A DNA stretch of 64,000 bases from Salinisphaera sp002433465 (lineage in GTDB: Bacteria; Pseudomonadota; Gammaproteobacteria; Nevskiales; Salinisphaeraceae): positions 1 through 64,000 of the forward strand of contig NZ_APNL01000009.1 in the NCBI RefSeq assembly GCF_040361435.1, given 5' to 3'. This document shows, in pieces, positions 16,318 to 25,235 of the stretch (the first letter of the stretch is position 1; each line of letters starts with the position of its first letter). The translations under genes and the position numbers were made by a program. The notes beneath the pieces were generated by a model, which ran no database searches, was not told where the DNA came from, and worked only from the letters and a program-made list of their open reading frames with translations.

Positions 16318-16578
16318 GTGGCCATCGTGGACAAGAAACTGCTGGATATTCTGGTGTGCCCGGTATCGGGCGCGGCCGTCACGCTGGCCGATCAGGACAC
16401 CCTGGCCCGACTCAACGAACGCGTAAGCGCCGGCCAGGCACGCTATGCCGACGACAGCACGGTGGACTCGCCGCTCGAACAGGCCCTGGTTACCGCCGAT
16501 CGCCATACCGCCTATCGGGTCGACGACGGGATTCCGGTGATGCTGCCCGAGCGCGGGATCGATCTGTCTAGGGCCTAG
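16318..16578 (+). CDS. Trm112/YcaR-like small protein (UPF0434)
   Basis: This is an 86-residue protein that starts at GTG 16318 or GTG 16327. The N-terminal LLDILVCPVSG and C-terminal YRVDDGIPVMLPE blocks identify the Trm112/YcaR family. The usual CPxC zinc knuckle is degenerate (CPVSG) and a middle insertion of about 25 residues is present. In relatives the protein is thought to aid RNA/protein methyltransferases or to be linked to LPS genes; its role here is unknown. Confidence 0.75.
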   Translation: MAIVDKKLLDILVCPVSGAAVTLADQDTLARLNERVSAGQARYADDSTVDSPLEQALVTADRHTAYRVDDGIPVMLPERGIDLSRA

Positions 16579-16718
16579 CCGCCCGTCGCACCGCGCCTGC
16601 CCGCGCCGCGAGCGGCACAGCCGTTTGCCGACAACAATCAGGCCGCAGCCCTGGGCGTAGACTCGTACGAAACGTCCACAGGTCATAAACTGGGGGCAAA
16701 TTCCTACCGCCCCGCCGC

Positions 16719-18065
16719 ATGACCGACTACCTGATTGCGAACGCCCGCCTCGTGAACGAAGGACAGCGCCGCGAAGCCGACGTGCTGATTCGTAACGGGC
16801 GAATCGAGAAGATTGCCGGCCATATCGCTGCGCCGGCCGATGTCGAAGTCATCGATGCCGGCGGGCACTACCTGCTGCCCGGCATGATCGACGACCAGGT
16901 GCATTTTCGCGAGCCGGGCCTGACCGACAAGGCCGACCTGGCCAGTGAATCGGCCGCGGCCGTGGCCGGCGGCATCACCAGCTTCATGGACATGCCCAAC
17001 GTCAAGCCGCCGACCGTCGACCACGACGCCATGGTGGCCAAGCACGCGCTCGCGCACGGGCGCTGCACGGCGAACTACGGTTTTCACTTCGGTGCCACCA
17101 ACGACAACATCGAAGAAATCAAGAAGCTCGACACCCGCTTGTCGGCCGGCGTGAAGATCTTCATGGGCGCCTCCACGGGGCGCATGCTGGTCGACGATGA
17201 CACCGCGCTCGAACAGATTTTCGAGCATTCGCCGCTGACCATCCTCACCCACTGCGAAGACACGCCCATGATCGAGGCGAACGCAGCCCGGGCGCGCGAG
17301 CTCTACGGCGAGGATGTGCCGATGAGCGAGCACCCGGTCATTCGCTCGCGCGAGGCCTGCTATGCCTCCTCGTCGAAAGCGATCGACCTGGCCCGACGCC
17401 ACGGAGCACGGCTGCATATCCTGCATATCACCACCGCCGACGAGCTGGATCTGTTCGACGCCGGCGCCATGGGGCCCAAGCAGATCACCGCCGAGGCCTG
17501 TGCCCATCATCTTTTCTTCGAAGACAGCGATTACGCGGCCCGCGGCACGCTGATCAAGTGCAATCCGGCCATTAAGACCCATGCCGATCGCATGGCCCTG
17601 TTGAAAGCCGTCGCCGACGACCGCATCGATGTATTAGCCACGGATCATGCACCGCATCAGCTATCGGAGAAGGAAAAATCCTACTTTGGCGCGCCGGCGG
17701 GGCTGCCTCTGGTTCAGCATGCGATGCCTTCGCTACTCGATCACGTCAGTGCGGGGCATTTCAGCCTGGAACAGCTGGTGACCAAGAGCGCGCATAATGT
17801 GGCGGATCGCTTCGATATCGCCGAGCGGGGTTATATTCGGGGAGGCTACTGGGCCGATCTGGTGATTGCGGACCTGAGCGGACAGACCGTGGTCGATCAC
17901 GAACCGATCCTGGCCAAATGCGGCTGGTCGCCGTTTGCCGGCCATACCTTTCAAAGCCGCATCATGAGCACTTTCGTGTCTGGCCAACTGGCCTATCATG
18001 AAGGTAAACTTAGCCGAGGCTGTATCGGCCGAGCGCTGACCTACGATCGCGACCACGCACGCTAG
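16719..18065 (+). CDS. pyrC: dihydroorotase
   Basis: This amidohydrolase of 448 residues interconverts N-carbamoyl-L-aspartate and dihydroorotate in pyrimidine synthesis. It begins with a beta-sandwich strand set and then the metal-site motif DDQVHFREPGL (residues about 59-69; the usual D-x-H-x-H is D-x-V-H-F, so the first His differs). A later aspartate is in LATDHAPH. It resembles the long, PyrC type I (allantoinase-like) enzymes. No other pyr gene is nearby. It precedes fur by 86 bp; a weak hairpin lies between them. Confidence 0.85.
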   Translation: MTDYLIANARLVNEGQRREADVLIRNGRIEKIAGHIAAPADVEVIDAGGHYLLPGMIDDQVHFREPGLTDKADLASESAAAVAGGITSFMDMPNVKPPTVDHDAMVAKHALAHGRCTANYGFHFGATNDNIEEIKKLDTRLSAGVKIFMGASTGRMLVDDDTALEQIFEHSPLTILTHCEDTPMIEANAARARELYGEDVPMSEHPVIRSREACYASSSKAIDLARRHGARLHILHITTADELDLFDAGAMGPKQITAEACAHHLFFEDSDYAARGTLIKCNPAIKTHADRMALLKAVADDRIDVLATDHAPHQLSEKEKSYFGAPAGLPLVQHAMPSLLDHVSAGHFSLEQLVTKSAHNVADRFDIAERGYIRGGYWADLVIADLSGQTVVDHEPILAKCGWSPFAGHTFQSRIMSTFVSGQLAYHEGKLSRGCIGRALTYDRDHAR

Positions 18066-18151
18066 GCAGCGCCCCGACCGGGCTGAATCATTCAGCGCCC
18101 GGACGGTCCTTATCAAACGGACCGTTCTGCGATTTATCGAGGTGCCGACGC

Positions 18152-18586
18152 ATGGAAACCAGCGATCTGCGCAAAGCCGGACTCAAGGCGACACTACCCC
18201 GCCTGAAGATCCTGGAAGTGCTGCAAAACAACCGGGAGGATCATCTCTCGGCCGAAGACGTCTATCGCCGCCTCATGGCCGAAGACGAGGACATCGGCCT
18301 GGCCACGATCTATCGCGTGCTGTCCCAGTTCGAGGACGCGGGCCTGGTGATTCGCCATCATTTCGAGGACGGCCATGCCCTGTTCGAGCTCGAACAGGGC
18401 CCGCACGATCACCTCATCTGCGTGAAGTGCGGCAAGATCGAGGAGTTCTTCGATACCGAAATCCAGCAGCGTCAGCGCGACGTGGCCCAGAAATCCGGTT
18501 TTGACCTGTCCAAGCATACGCTGGTGCTCTACGGCGAATGCCGCACGGACAACTGCGAAAACGACACCAGCAAGAAGAGCTCGTAG
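18152..18586 (+). CDS. fur: ferric uptake regulator Fur
   Basis: This iron-dependent repressor has 144 residues. The winged helix (about 15-80) includes the recognition segment GLATIYRVLSQFEDAGL. Metal sites include the His-rich PHDH segment, the CVKC pair (near 93-96) and the CRTDNC pair (near 132-137). Those features and the length are those of Fur rather than Zur, and it also lacks the Zur-type His pattern at the N-terminus. It is probably the global iron regulator. The Zur protein expected for the first 12 kb is therefore elsewhere. Confidence 0.92.
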   Translation: METSDLRKAGLKATLPRLKILEVLQNNREDHLSAEDVYRRLMAEDEDIGLATIYRVLSQFEDAGLVIRHHFEDGHALFELEQGPHDHLICVKCGKIEEFFDTEIQQRQRDVAQKSGFDLSKHTLVLYGECRTDNCENDTSKKSS

Positions 18587-18625
18587 CCGCGACACTTCGC
18601 CCCTTGAGCGTGGCCCAGGGCCTAA

Positions 18626-18898
18626 GGAACCTCTGATCTATTCATCTACGGTCGCGCCGGTGTCTTTTGCGCGCGTCTGACAAGACGCCGCGAGCGCCGT
18701 TTGCTGAATGCAGATAAGCGAGCGGCAACGCCGCTCAGGCGCGCGCAAAAGCCCGGCCGCTACGCGGTTTGGCCCAAAAGGCCGCGCTACGGCGTTGCAT
18801 GGCTGGATCATAGAGTGCCTATGACGCGGCGCCATGCGCCTTGTATCGCGGCCTTTTGGGACTCAAACGCGACCGTGGATGAATAGATCAGAGGTTCC
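18626..18898. mobile_element. MITE-like element with IS5-type features
   Basis: Terminal inverted repeats of 31 bp (18626-18656 and 18868-18898, one mismatch, starting GGAACCTCTGATC) bound a 273-bp element. A CTAA direct repeat flanks both ends (18622-18625 and 18899-18902), as expected for the 4-bp YTAR target duplication of IS5-family transposases. There is no transposase gene inside, so it must be moved in trans. It lies between fur and sat. The remaining spacer, about 160 bp to the sat start, shows nothing else. Confidence 0.75.
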
Positions 18899-19062
18899 CT
18901 AATACGCCCTTGTGTCACGGGCATCGCGCCCGCAATACGTTAGAATCCGCAAAATCCTGACGGTCGAAACGCGGCACGACAGCCGCGTTTTCCGTTATGC
19001 ATGGCACGCACGGCGCGTCATGCGACCCGTTTTTGCCATTCGACAACGCAAGGCGCGACGAC

Positions 19063-20247
19063 ATGATCAAACCGCACGGTTCCGATACGCTCAACCCGCT
19101 GTATGTGGCCGACGAGGCCGCCCGCGAGCAACTCATACAGGAAGCCCACGAACTGCCGGCGATCACCGTCAGCTCGGCCGCCGCGGCCAACGCCGTGATG
19201 CTCGGCGCCGGCTATTTCAACCCGCTGACCGGCTTCATGAGCAAGGCCGATGCGCTATCGGTGGGTCGCGACCTGCGGACCAGCGACGGCCTGTTCTGGC
19301 CGGTGCCGGTGCTCAACCTGGTCGACGATATCGAGCCCATCAAGGGCGCGGCCCGTATCGCCCTGCGCGACCCCAACGTCGAGGGCAACCCGGTGATCGC
19401 GGTGCAGGACATCGAGGGCGTCGACGAATTCAGCGACGACGAGCTGAACACGCTGCTCGAGCAGATCTTCACCACCACCGACGAAGAACACCCCGGCGTG
19501 GCCACCTTCAAATCGCTTGGCCGCCATGTCGTGCACGGGCCGATCCAGGTGCTGAACTTCAGCTATTTCGAGAAGGATTTCCCCGATACCTTCCGTACCG
19601 CGCAGTCGATTCGCGACGAATTCGCCGAACGCGGCTGGGAAAAGGTCGTGGCCTTCCAGACCCGCAACCCCATGCACCGCGCCCATGAAGAACTGTGCAA
19701 GATGGCCATGGAAGCCACCGGCGCCGACGGCATTCTCGTGCATATGCTGCTGGGCAAGCTCAAGCCCGGCGATATTCCGGCCAACGTGCGAGATGCCGCC
19801 ATTCGCACGATGGTGGATCATTACTTCCCCAAGAACTCGGTGATGATCACCGGCTATGGCTTCGACATGCTCTATGCCGGCCCCCGCGAGGCCGTGCTGC
19901 ATGCCGTGTTCCGCCAGAACGCCGGCTGCTCCTATCTGATCGTCGGCCGCGACCATGCCGGCGTGGGCGATTTCTTCGGCCCCTTCGATGCCCAGAAGAT
20001 CTTCGAGGAACGCGTACCCGACGACGCCCTGGATATCGAGATCTTCGCCGCCGACCACACCGCGTTTTCGAAGAAACTCGGCAAGGTGGTGATGATGCGC
20101 GACGTGCCCGATCACACCAAGGAAGACTTCGTGATCCTGTCCGGCACCAAGGTGCGTGAAATGCTGGGCAACGGTATCGCCCCGCCGGAAGAATTCTCGC
20201 GCCCGGAAGTCGCCGAGATTCTGATGCAGTACTACCAGAGCAAATAG
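19063..20247 (+). CDS. sat: sulfate adenylyltransferase (single-domain ATP sulfurylase)
   Basis: This cytoplasmic enzyme of 394 residues makes APS from ATP and sulfate (or the reverse). The N-terminal PUA-like domain (about 1-165) is followed by the catalytic domain with the QTRNPMHRAHE signature (near 203-213) and the GRDHAGVGDFFGPFDAQ block. ATG 19063 is chosen because the in-frame ATG 66 bp upstream adds residues foreign to the family. It is Sat-type rather than CysDN. No APS reductase or kinase gene is adjacent. A strong terminator follows. Confidence 0.92.
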   Translation: MIKPHGSDTLNPLYVADEAAREQLIQEAHELPAITVSSAAAANAVMLGAGYFNPLTGFMSKADALSVGRDLRTSDGLFWPVPVLNLVDDIEPIKGAARIALRDPNVEGNPVIAVQDIEGVDEFSDDELNTLLEQIFTTTDEEHPGVATFKSLGRHVVHGPIQVLNFSYFEKDFPDTFRTAQSIRDEFAERGWEKVVAFQTRNPMHRAHEELCKMAMEATGADGILVHMLLGKLKPGDIPANVRDAAIRTMVDHYFPKNSVMITGYGFDMLYAGPREAVLHAVFRQNAGCSYLIVGRDHAGVGDFFGPFDAQKIFEERVPDDALDIEIFAADHTAFSKKLGKVVMMRDVPDHTKEDFVILSGTKVREMLGNGIAPPEEFSRPEVAEILMQYYQSK

Positions 20248-20275
20248 CGCGACCGACGCGCGCGCGTCGTTTCAA

Positions 20276-20309
20276 AGCCCGGGCACGCCGTATGCGGCCC
20301 GGGCTTTTT
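20276..20309 (+). terminator. Rho-independent terminator of sat
   Basis: A 9-bp perfect stem (AGCCCGGGC / GCCCGGGCT) with a 12-nt loop is followed by TTTTT, 28 bp after the sat stop. Confidence 0.85.
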
Positions 20310-20349
20310 CATGCCTGTCCGCACGCGCCGCGGCTACGCGCCTGCGCTA

Positions 20350-20559
20350 TTACGGCTTATGGGTACTGTCGGCCGCGGCGGCATCGCTGTTGCCAATCAC
20401 CTCGGCCATGTCGAGACGGCGTATCGCGCTGATCGCCATCTCCAAGGCGCCTTCCCCGCAGAGGCCGGCCATGGCGGCGTCCTCGTAGCCGGCAAGCGCG
20501 GCTTCGATACAGGCGTCGCGAACGCGTTCGGCGTCGTCCAGGCCGGCCGGGTCGCTCAT
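20350..20559 (-). CDS. small conserved protein of unknown function
   Basis: This is a 69-residue acidic, probably all-helical protein (MSDPAGLDDAERVRD, then CIEAALAGYEDAAMAGLC). ATG 20559 overlaps the stop of the DUF488 gene by four bases, so the two are co-translated. I recognise no named family. The C-terminus (IGNSDAAAADSTHKP) is probably disordered. Confidence 0.6.
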   Translation of the reverse strand: MSDPAGLDDAERVRDACIEAALAGYEDAAMAGLCGEGALEMAISAIRRLDMAEVIGNSDAAAADSTHKP

Positions 20560-20912
20560 GCGGCGTCTTCCAGCCAATTCTTGAGCACTACCGCGTGGTT
20601 GCATTCGGTATCGCGCGCGGCAAACAGCAGGGTCACTTCGTCTTCCTGGGCCACGATTTCACGCAGGGCGTCGAGATCCTCGTTGTCGGAGTCGTCCAGC
20701 TCGGCGCGATAGCTTTCGCGAAATGTCTCCCAGCGATCGCGATCGTGGCCGAACCAGCGCCGCAGCTCGCTCGACGGCGCGACCGATTTGTACCAGTCGT
20801 CGAGCGCGGCATCGGTCTTCTTGACGCCGCGCGGCCACATGCCGTCCACCAGCAGGCGGCGGCCGTCGTCGTCCGCTACGGAATCGTAGATACGCTTGAG
20901 TTGTATCGACAT
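20556..20912 (-). CDS. DUF488 family protein
   Basis: This is a 118-residue protein from ATG 20912 (MSIQLKRIYD). The family pattern is clear: RLLVDGMWPRGVKK near residues 19-32 and WFGHDRDRW in the middle, then VTLLFAARDTECNHA near the C-terminus. DUF488 proteins are small cytoplasmic proteins of unknown function, often in stress or DNA-repair contexts. It is the first gene of a two-gene unit. Confidence 0.82.
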   Translation of the reverse strand: MSIQLKRIYDSVADDDGRRLLVDGMWPRGVKKTDAALDDWYKSVAPSSELRRWFGHDRDRWETFRESYRAELDDSDNEDLDALREIVAQEDEVTLLFAARDTECNHAVVLKNWLEDAA

Positions 20913-20949
20913 TGCCAACCCCCTGCCCGTTCTCCCACGGGCACTGTCT

Positions 20950-21912
20950 TCAAGTGGCCACGCCGCAGTCCGAATCCACCGCACAGGCCAGCGCGGTCTG
21001 ACGGTCTTCCGGCTGCAGCGTGGTATGGGTGATCGAGAATCGCTCGGCCAGCAGCGTCTGCAGCCGCGGCAGGATGGCCTGCCAGTCGCTCATGCGGCCG
21101 ATTTCGATATGCGCGGCCAGCGCACGCTGGCTCGATGACAGGCTCCAGATATGCAGGTCGTGCACCGAATGCACGCCTTCAATACCGGCGAGTTCCTTGC
21201 TGACTCTTGCGGCATCCAGGCCCTTGGGCACGCCTTCCATGAGTACGTGCACGACGTCCTTGAGCAGACGCCAGGCCGATACCAGAATCAGCGCGCTCAC
21301 CAGCAGCGAAAGCAGCGGATCGATCGGCATCCAGCCAGTCAGCAAAATCACCGCGCCGGCCACGATCGCGGCCACCGAGCCCAGCAGGTCGCCCAGCACG
21401 TGAATGAGCGCGCCGCGCACGTTCATGGTCTGTTCGCCGCGCATGAGAATGGCGGCCACCGCGATATTCATCACCAGCCCGATGGTGGCGATGATCATCA
21501 CCGGCACGCCGGCCACTTCGCGCGGCTCGGCAAAGCGCTGGATCGCAGAGAACGCGATCGCCACGACCACCACGATCATCAGCACGGCGTTAATGAGTGC
21601 GCCCAACACCTCGGCGCGCTGCAGGCCGAAGGAATGCACCTTGGACGCCGGGCGCTTGGCCATCCAGGCCGCAAGCGCCCCGATAGCAAGCGAGGAGCTA
21701 TCGGTGAACATATGACCAGCGTCGGACATCAATGCCAGCGAATCGGCCCACCAGCCGCCGACGGCTTCGACGAAGGCAAAGGAAAGCGTCAGGCACAGCG
21801 ACAGCACGAGCGCCCGACCGCTGCCGCCATGATGGTGGTGTCCGCCCAGTCCGTGCTCGTGGCCGTGCTCGTGGCCGTGCTCATGACTGTCGTGGGCATG
21901 CGCATGAGCCAT
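20950..21912 (-). CDS. cation diffusion facilitator, zinc/cobalt exporter (CzcD/ZitB type)
   Basis: This inner-membrane antiporter of 320 residues exports Zn2+ and similar ions from the cytoplasm. The cytoplasmic N-terminus carries a strongly His-rich stretch (residues 3-28). TM2 holds the metal site SDAGHMFTDS (Asp64, His67, Asp71), with a second pair in TM5 (about DLLGS). The C-terminal cytoplasmic domain has the HDLHIWSL motif. It lies 5 bp after the ArsR-type regulator gene, which should sense the same metal. A repeated GTGCTCGTGGCC pattern underlies the His-rich N-terminus. Confidence 0.88.
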   Translation of the reverse strand: MAHAHAHDSHEHGHEHGHEHGLGGHHHHGGSGRALVLSLCLTLSFAFVEAVGGWWADSLALMSDAGHMFTDSSSLAIGALAAWMAKRPASKVHSFGLQRAEVLGALINAVLMIVVVVAIAFSAIQRFAEPREVAGVPVMIIATIGLVMNIAVAAILMRGEQTMNVRGALIHVLGDLLGSVAAIVAGAVILLTGWMPIDPLLSLLVSALILVSAWRLLKDVVHVLMEGVPKGLDAARVSKELAGIEGVHSVHDLHIWSLSSSQRALAAHIEIGRMSDWQAILPRLQTLLAERFSITHTTLQPEDRQTALACAVDSDCGVAT

Positions 21913-21917
21913 GACGC

Positions 21918-22232
21918 CTACTCCTGAACGCTGTGTTCGACCATGTCGCGCAGCACGCGCTGCACGTGCGCGTCGGCGGCCACATAGAACACCTGCTTGC
22001 CGCGACGCTCGGCGCGCAGCAAACGCGCGGCCCGCAGCAGGCGCAGATGATGGCTGGCCAGCGACATGGAGATATCGATATCGGCCGCGAGCGTCTGCAC
22101 GCTCTGCGGCTCTTCGAGGCAGGCATAGACCAGCGATAGCCGGTTCGGCTCGCCCAGCAGGCGAAACATCTCGGCCAGGCGCGAGGTCTGGCCGGTGCTC
22201 AGAACCTGCAGTTCAAGATAGGTGGTGGTCAT
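21918..22232 (-). CDS. ArsR/SmtB-family metal-sensing repressor (CzrA-like)
   Basis: This winged-helix repressor of 104 residues (recognition region SMSLASHHLRLLRAARLL, about 55-72) has an alpha-5-type metal site: Asp87, His89 and His100 match the DxH-x10-H spacing of CzrA/SmtB; the fourth ligand position is Gln103, so Glu104 may substitute. No CxC (arsenic-type) motif is present. It is the first gene of the operon with the CDF exporter, and zinc or cobalt should release it from DNA. Confidence 0.85.
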   Translation of the reverse strand: MTTTYLELQVLSTGQTSRLAEMFRLLGEPNRLSLVYACLEEPQSVQTLAADIDISMSLASHHLRLLRAARLLRAERRGKQVFYVAADAHVQRVLRDMVEHSVQE

Positions 22233-22317
22233 GCGAACCTCGACAATTGAACAAGCATTGTATCGAGCACGCGCCTGTTATGGTATTTCGCACGATACGA
22301 ATCGGGTCACTGTCGCG

Positions 22318-23001
22318 TTGCACTACCGGCTGCTCAGCTTCGACGGGGACATGACGCTCTGGGATTTCGAGGCTGGCATGCACGCCGCGCTCGAACGCAC
22401 GCGTACGCTGTTGCTCGAACGCCGGCCGCATATGGCCGCGGCGCTGGTCGATATCACACCGATGATTGCTTTGCGCGATCGCATTCTGGTCGAGGAAAGC
22501 GCCGCACATCTGTCATTCGCCGAAATCCGCCGACGTGCGTTTCATGCCCTGCTGGCCGAACACGACCGCCCCGACGAGGCGCTGGGCGACGAACTGTATA
22601 CGGCCTATCTGCAACACCGGCTCGAGGCAACGGCGCTATACAGCGACACGGCGCCGTTTTTCGCCGGGCTCAATCGCAATCTACGACTCGCGCTGCTCTC
22701 GAATGGCAATACCCATCCGCAGCACCTGGGTATTGCCGATCGCTTTGACGTCATCGCATTTGCCGGCGACGCCCACCGTGCCAAGCCGGCGCCGGACATG
22801 TTTTCGCACGCGCTCTTGCATACGGGTTGCAGCCCGGCGCAGATGATTCATGTCGGCGACGCGCTGGACACCGATATCGCCGGCGCCAACGCCATCGGTG
22901 CCACCTCCGTCTGGCTCAACCGCGACGGCCGGGCCAACGAGACGGCGATCGTGCCCGATTACACGATCACCACGCTGGCCGAGCTGGACGCGCTGCTATA
23001 G
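22318..23001 (+). CDS. HAD-superfamily hydrolase
   Basis: This is a haloacid-dehalogenase-type phosphatase of about 227 residues. The catalytic motif SFDGDMTLWDF lies near the N-terminus; the nucleophile is the first Asp. Motif II is in ALLSNGN and motif IV in HVGDALDTDIAGANA. The start is uncertain: TTG 22318 places the catalytic motif about seven residues in, as usual, while ATG 22222 would extend into the divergent arsR promoter. The substrate is unknown (a phosphoglycolate- or nucleotidase-like role is possible). Confidence 0.7.
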   Translation: MHYRLLSFDGDMTLWDFEAGMHAALERTRTLLLERRPHMAAALVDITPMIALRDRILVEESAAHLSFAEIRRRAFHALLAEHDRPDEALGDELYTAYLQHRLEATALYSDTAPFFAGLNRNLRLALLSNGNTHPQHLGIADRFDVIAFAGDAHRAKPAPDMFSHALLHTGCSPAQMIHVGDALDTDIAGANAIGATSVWLNRDGRANETAIVPDYTITTLAELDALL

Positions 23002-23038
23002 GCCTGTCGCCGGCCGTCTTTCCCGAAAAACTCGCTCG

Positions 23039-24469
23039 CTAGCCCTCGTCCGAAGCAAACGCCGCCACGGCCGCATCCAGGCGTGCCAGCGTTTCATCGC
23101 GACCGAGGAGCACCAGCGTATCGTCGATCGACGGCGACACGGGCCCGCCGGTCACCGCGATACGGATCGGCTGGGCGACCTTGCCCATGCCGACTTCGTT
23201 GTCGGCCGATACCTGCTTGACCACCGCACTCGCGGCTTCGCCGTTCCAGTCGTCGAGCGCTGCCAGGCCGTCGCGTACCTGCGCTAGCAAATCCGGCGTG
23301 CCGGCCTTGATATGTTTCTTCACCGCCTTGGGTTCGTATTCGGTGACCGGCTGGAACACGAACAGTGTTTGCTCGGCCATTTCCAGCACGGTCTTGCAGC
23401 GGCCCTTCTGAATGGCAGCGATCTCGGCCAGGCGCGTGTCGTCCACGCCGTCGATGCCCAGACGCGCGAGGTGCCAGCGCAGCTCGCCGACCAGATCCTC
23501 GGGGGCGGCCATCTTCAGGTGCTCCTGATTCACCCACAGCAGCTTGTCCGGGTCGAAGGTCGAGGCGCCGCCCTGAACATGCTCGATATCGAAATGTTCG
23601 AGCATCTGTTCGCGGGTGAAGATTTCCTGATCGCCATGGGCCCAGCCCAGGCGCACCAGATAATTGAGCAGCGCGCCCGGCAGAAATCCTTCTTCGCGAT
23701 AGCGCATCACGCCCACCGCGCCGTGGCGCTTGGAGAGCCGCTTGCCATCGGGCCCGAGAATCATGGGCACATGGGCATAGACCGGCAGCTCGGCAAAATC
23801 GCCGATCAAGGCTTTCAGGATATTGATCTGGCGCGGCGTGTTGTTGACGTGGTCATCGCCGCGAATGATATGGCTGATGGCCATATCCATATCGTCGACC
23901 ACCACACAGAAGTTGTAGGTCGGCGTGCCGTCGGCACGGGCAATCACCAGATCGTCCAGCTCCGTATTCGAGATGGTGATATCGCCCTTGACCATGTCGT
24001 GGATAACGGTCTCGCCGTCCAGCGGCGTGGCAAAACGGATGACCGGATCGACGCCTGCCGGCGGCTCGGGCAATGTCTTGCCCGGCATCGGCCGCCAGGT
24101 GCCGTCGTATTTCGGCTTTTCGCCCTTGGCCCGCGCGGCTTCGCGCATGGCTTCGACTTCCTCGGCGCTCGAATAACAGCGATAGGCCTTGCCTTCGGCA
24201 AGCAGCCAGTCGATGACTTCGGCGTATCGATCGAAGCGCTTGGTCTGGTAGTAAATCTCGCCGTCGTGCTCGAGATCGAGCCATTCCATGGCATCCAGAA
24301 TCGCCTGCACGGCTTCGTCGGTCGAGCGTTCGCGGTCGGTGTCCTCGATACGCAATACGAAGCGGCCGCCGCTGGCCTTTGCATGCAGCCAGGAATACAG
24401 CGCGGTACGTGCGCCCCCGATATGCAGATAACCGGTCGGCGACGGCGCGAAACGGGTAGTGATCGTCAT
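23039..24469 (-). CDS. gltX: glutamyl-tRNA synthetase
   Basis: This class I synthetase of 476 residues has the HIGH motif in FAPSPTGYLHIGGARTA near the N-terminus, KRLSKRHGA as the KMSKS counterpart, and the anticodon-binding domain in the C-terminal third. It is discriminating-type in length and motif content. The zinc-binding Cys motif of the E. coli enzyme (CxCx(n)CxH) is not evident in the connective peptide: only one Cys (Tyr-Arg-Cys-Tyr-Ser) is visible there. It is divergent from the GNAT gene. Confidence 0.93.
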   Translation of the reverse strand: MTITTRFAPSPTGYLHIGGARTALYSWLHAKASGGRFVLRIEDTDRERSTDEAVQAILDAMEWLDLEHDGEIYYQTKRFDRYAEVIDWLLAEGKAYRCYSSAEEVEAMREAARAKGEKPKYDGTWRPMPGKTLPEPPAGVDPVIRFATPLDGETVIHDMVKGDITISNTELDDLVIARADGTPTYNFCVVVDDMDMAISHIIRGDDHVNNTPRQINILKALIGDFAELPVYAHVPMILGPDGKRLSKRHGAVGVMRYREEGFLPGALLNYLVRLGWAHGDQEIFTREQMLEHFDIEHVQGGASTFDPDKLLWVNQEHLKMAAPEDLVGELRWHLARLGIDGVDDTRLAEIAAIQKGRCKTVLEMAEQTLFVFQPVTEYEPKAVKKHIKAGTPDLLAQVRDGLAALDDWNGEAASAVVKQVSADNEVGMGKVAQPIRIAVTGGPVSPSIDDTLVLLGRDETLARLDAAVAAFASDEG

Positions 24470-24761
24470 GGCAAAAGGCCGGGCAGGTAGTGACAGGCGG
24501 CGTAGTTTAACAATCCGCCCGATGGCGGGTGGCCCGATCGCCTATCGCATGCGTTGCTTTGGTCAACGATTCGACTGTATGCACGCCCCGCCTGGCGAAC
24601 ACCTGTACCGGCGCCTGCACATCCACACCCGGAAACGACAACCTCGACAACACGGTATGCGCACTCGACTGGCGCGAAGGCCGTGCCGCGATAGGATGTG
24701 ACTGCGAAGTCCTAGGGCAGGCGTGCAGACTGACTGCGTTCAAAGAACACCGGGAGTGACC
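24470..24761. other. intergenic region between gltX and the GNAT gene
   Basis: These 292 bp hold the divergent promoters of gltX and the acetyltransferase gene. I see no convincing tRNA, hairpin or coding sequence in it. Confidence 0.4.
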
Positions 24762-25226
24762 ATGTCCGAACTCGTTTTTCGTACGGCCCGGGCCGCTGAT
24801 CTCGACGCGCTCGTACAGCTGCTGGCCGACGATGCCCTGGGCGCGACACGCGAGTGCCCATCCAGCCCGTTGCCGACGAGTTACAGCCAGGCGTTTGCAG
24901 CGATCGATGCCGATCCCAACAACGAGCTCATCGTCGCCGAGCAGGATGGCGAGATCGCGGGCATGCTGCAGCTGACCTATATCCCTTATCTGACCTATCA
25001 AGGAAGCTGGCGCGCGCTGGTCGAAGGCGTACGCATCGCCGGTAGTCGACGCGGTCAGGGGCTCGGCCGAACGCTGTTCGAATGGGCGATCGAGCGCGCA
25101 GAAGAACGCGGCTGCCGACTCATCCAGCTCACCACCGACAAGCAGCGTCCCGACGCCCTACGCTTCTATGAAAGCCTGGGTTTCGTTGCGTCCCACGAAG
25201 GGCTTAAACGCACGCTCGGCAACTGA
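24762..25226 (+). CDS. GNAT-family N-acetyltransferase
   Basis: This is an acetyl-CoA-dependent acetyltransferase of 154 residues. The acetyl-CoA-binding motif A is RIAGSRRGQGLGRTLFEWAI (around residues 99-118), and RFYESLGFV marks the end of the fold. ATG 24762 follows GGGAG by five bases. The substrate is unknown (N-terminal or small-molecule amine). Confidence 0.85.
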   Translation: MSELVFRTARAADLDALVQLLADDALGATRECPSSPLPTSYSQAFAAIDADPNNELIVAEQDGEIAGMLQLTYIPYLTYQGSWRALVEGVRIAGSRRGQGLGRTLFEWAIERAEERGCRLIQLTTDKQRPDALRFYESLGFVASHEGLKRTLGN

Positions 25227-25235
25227 ATCGGCGCC

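Noticed and set aside
22233..22317. 12-2-12 SmtB/CzrA operator before the arsR gene
   Set aside because: TTGAACAAG is suggestive but the second half of the palindrome cannot be recognised with confidence.
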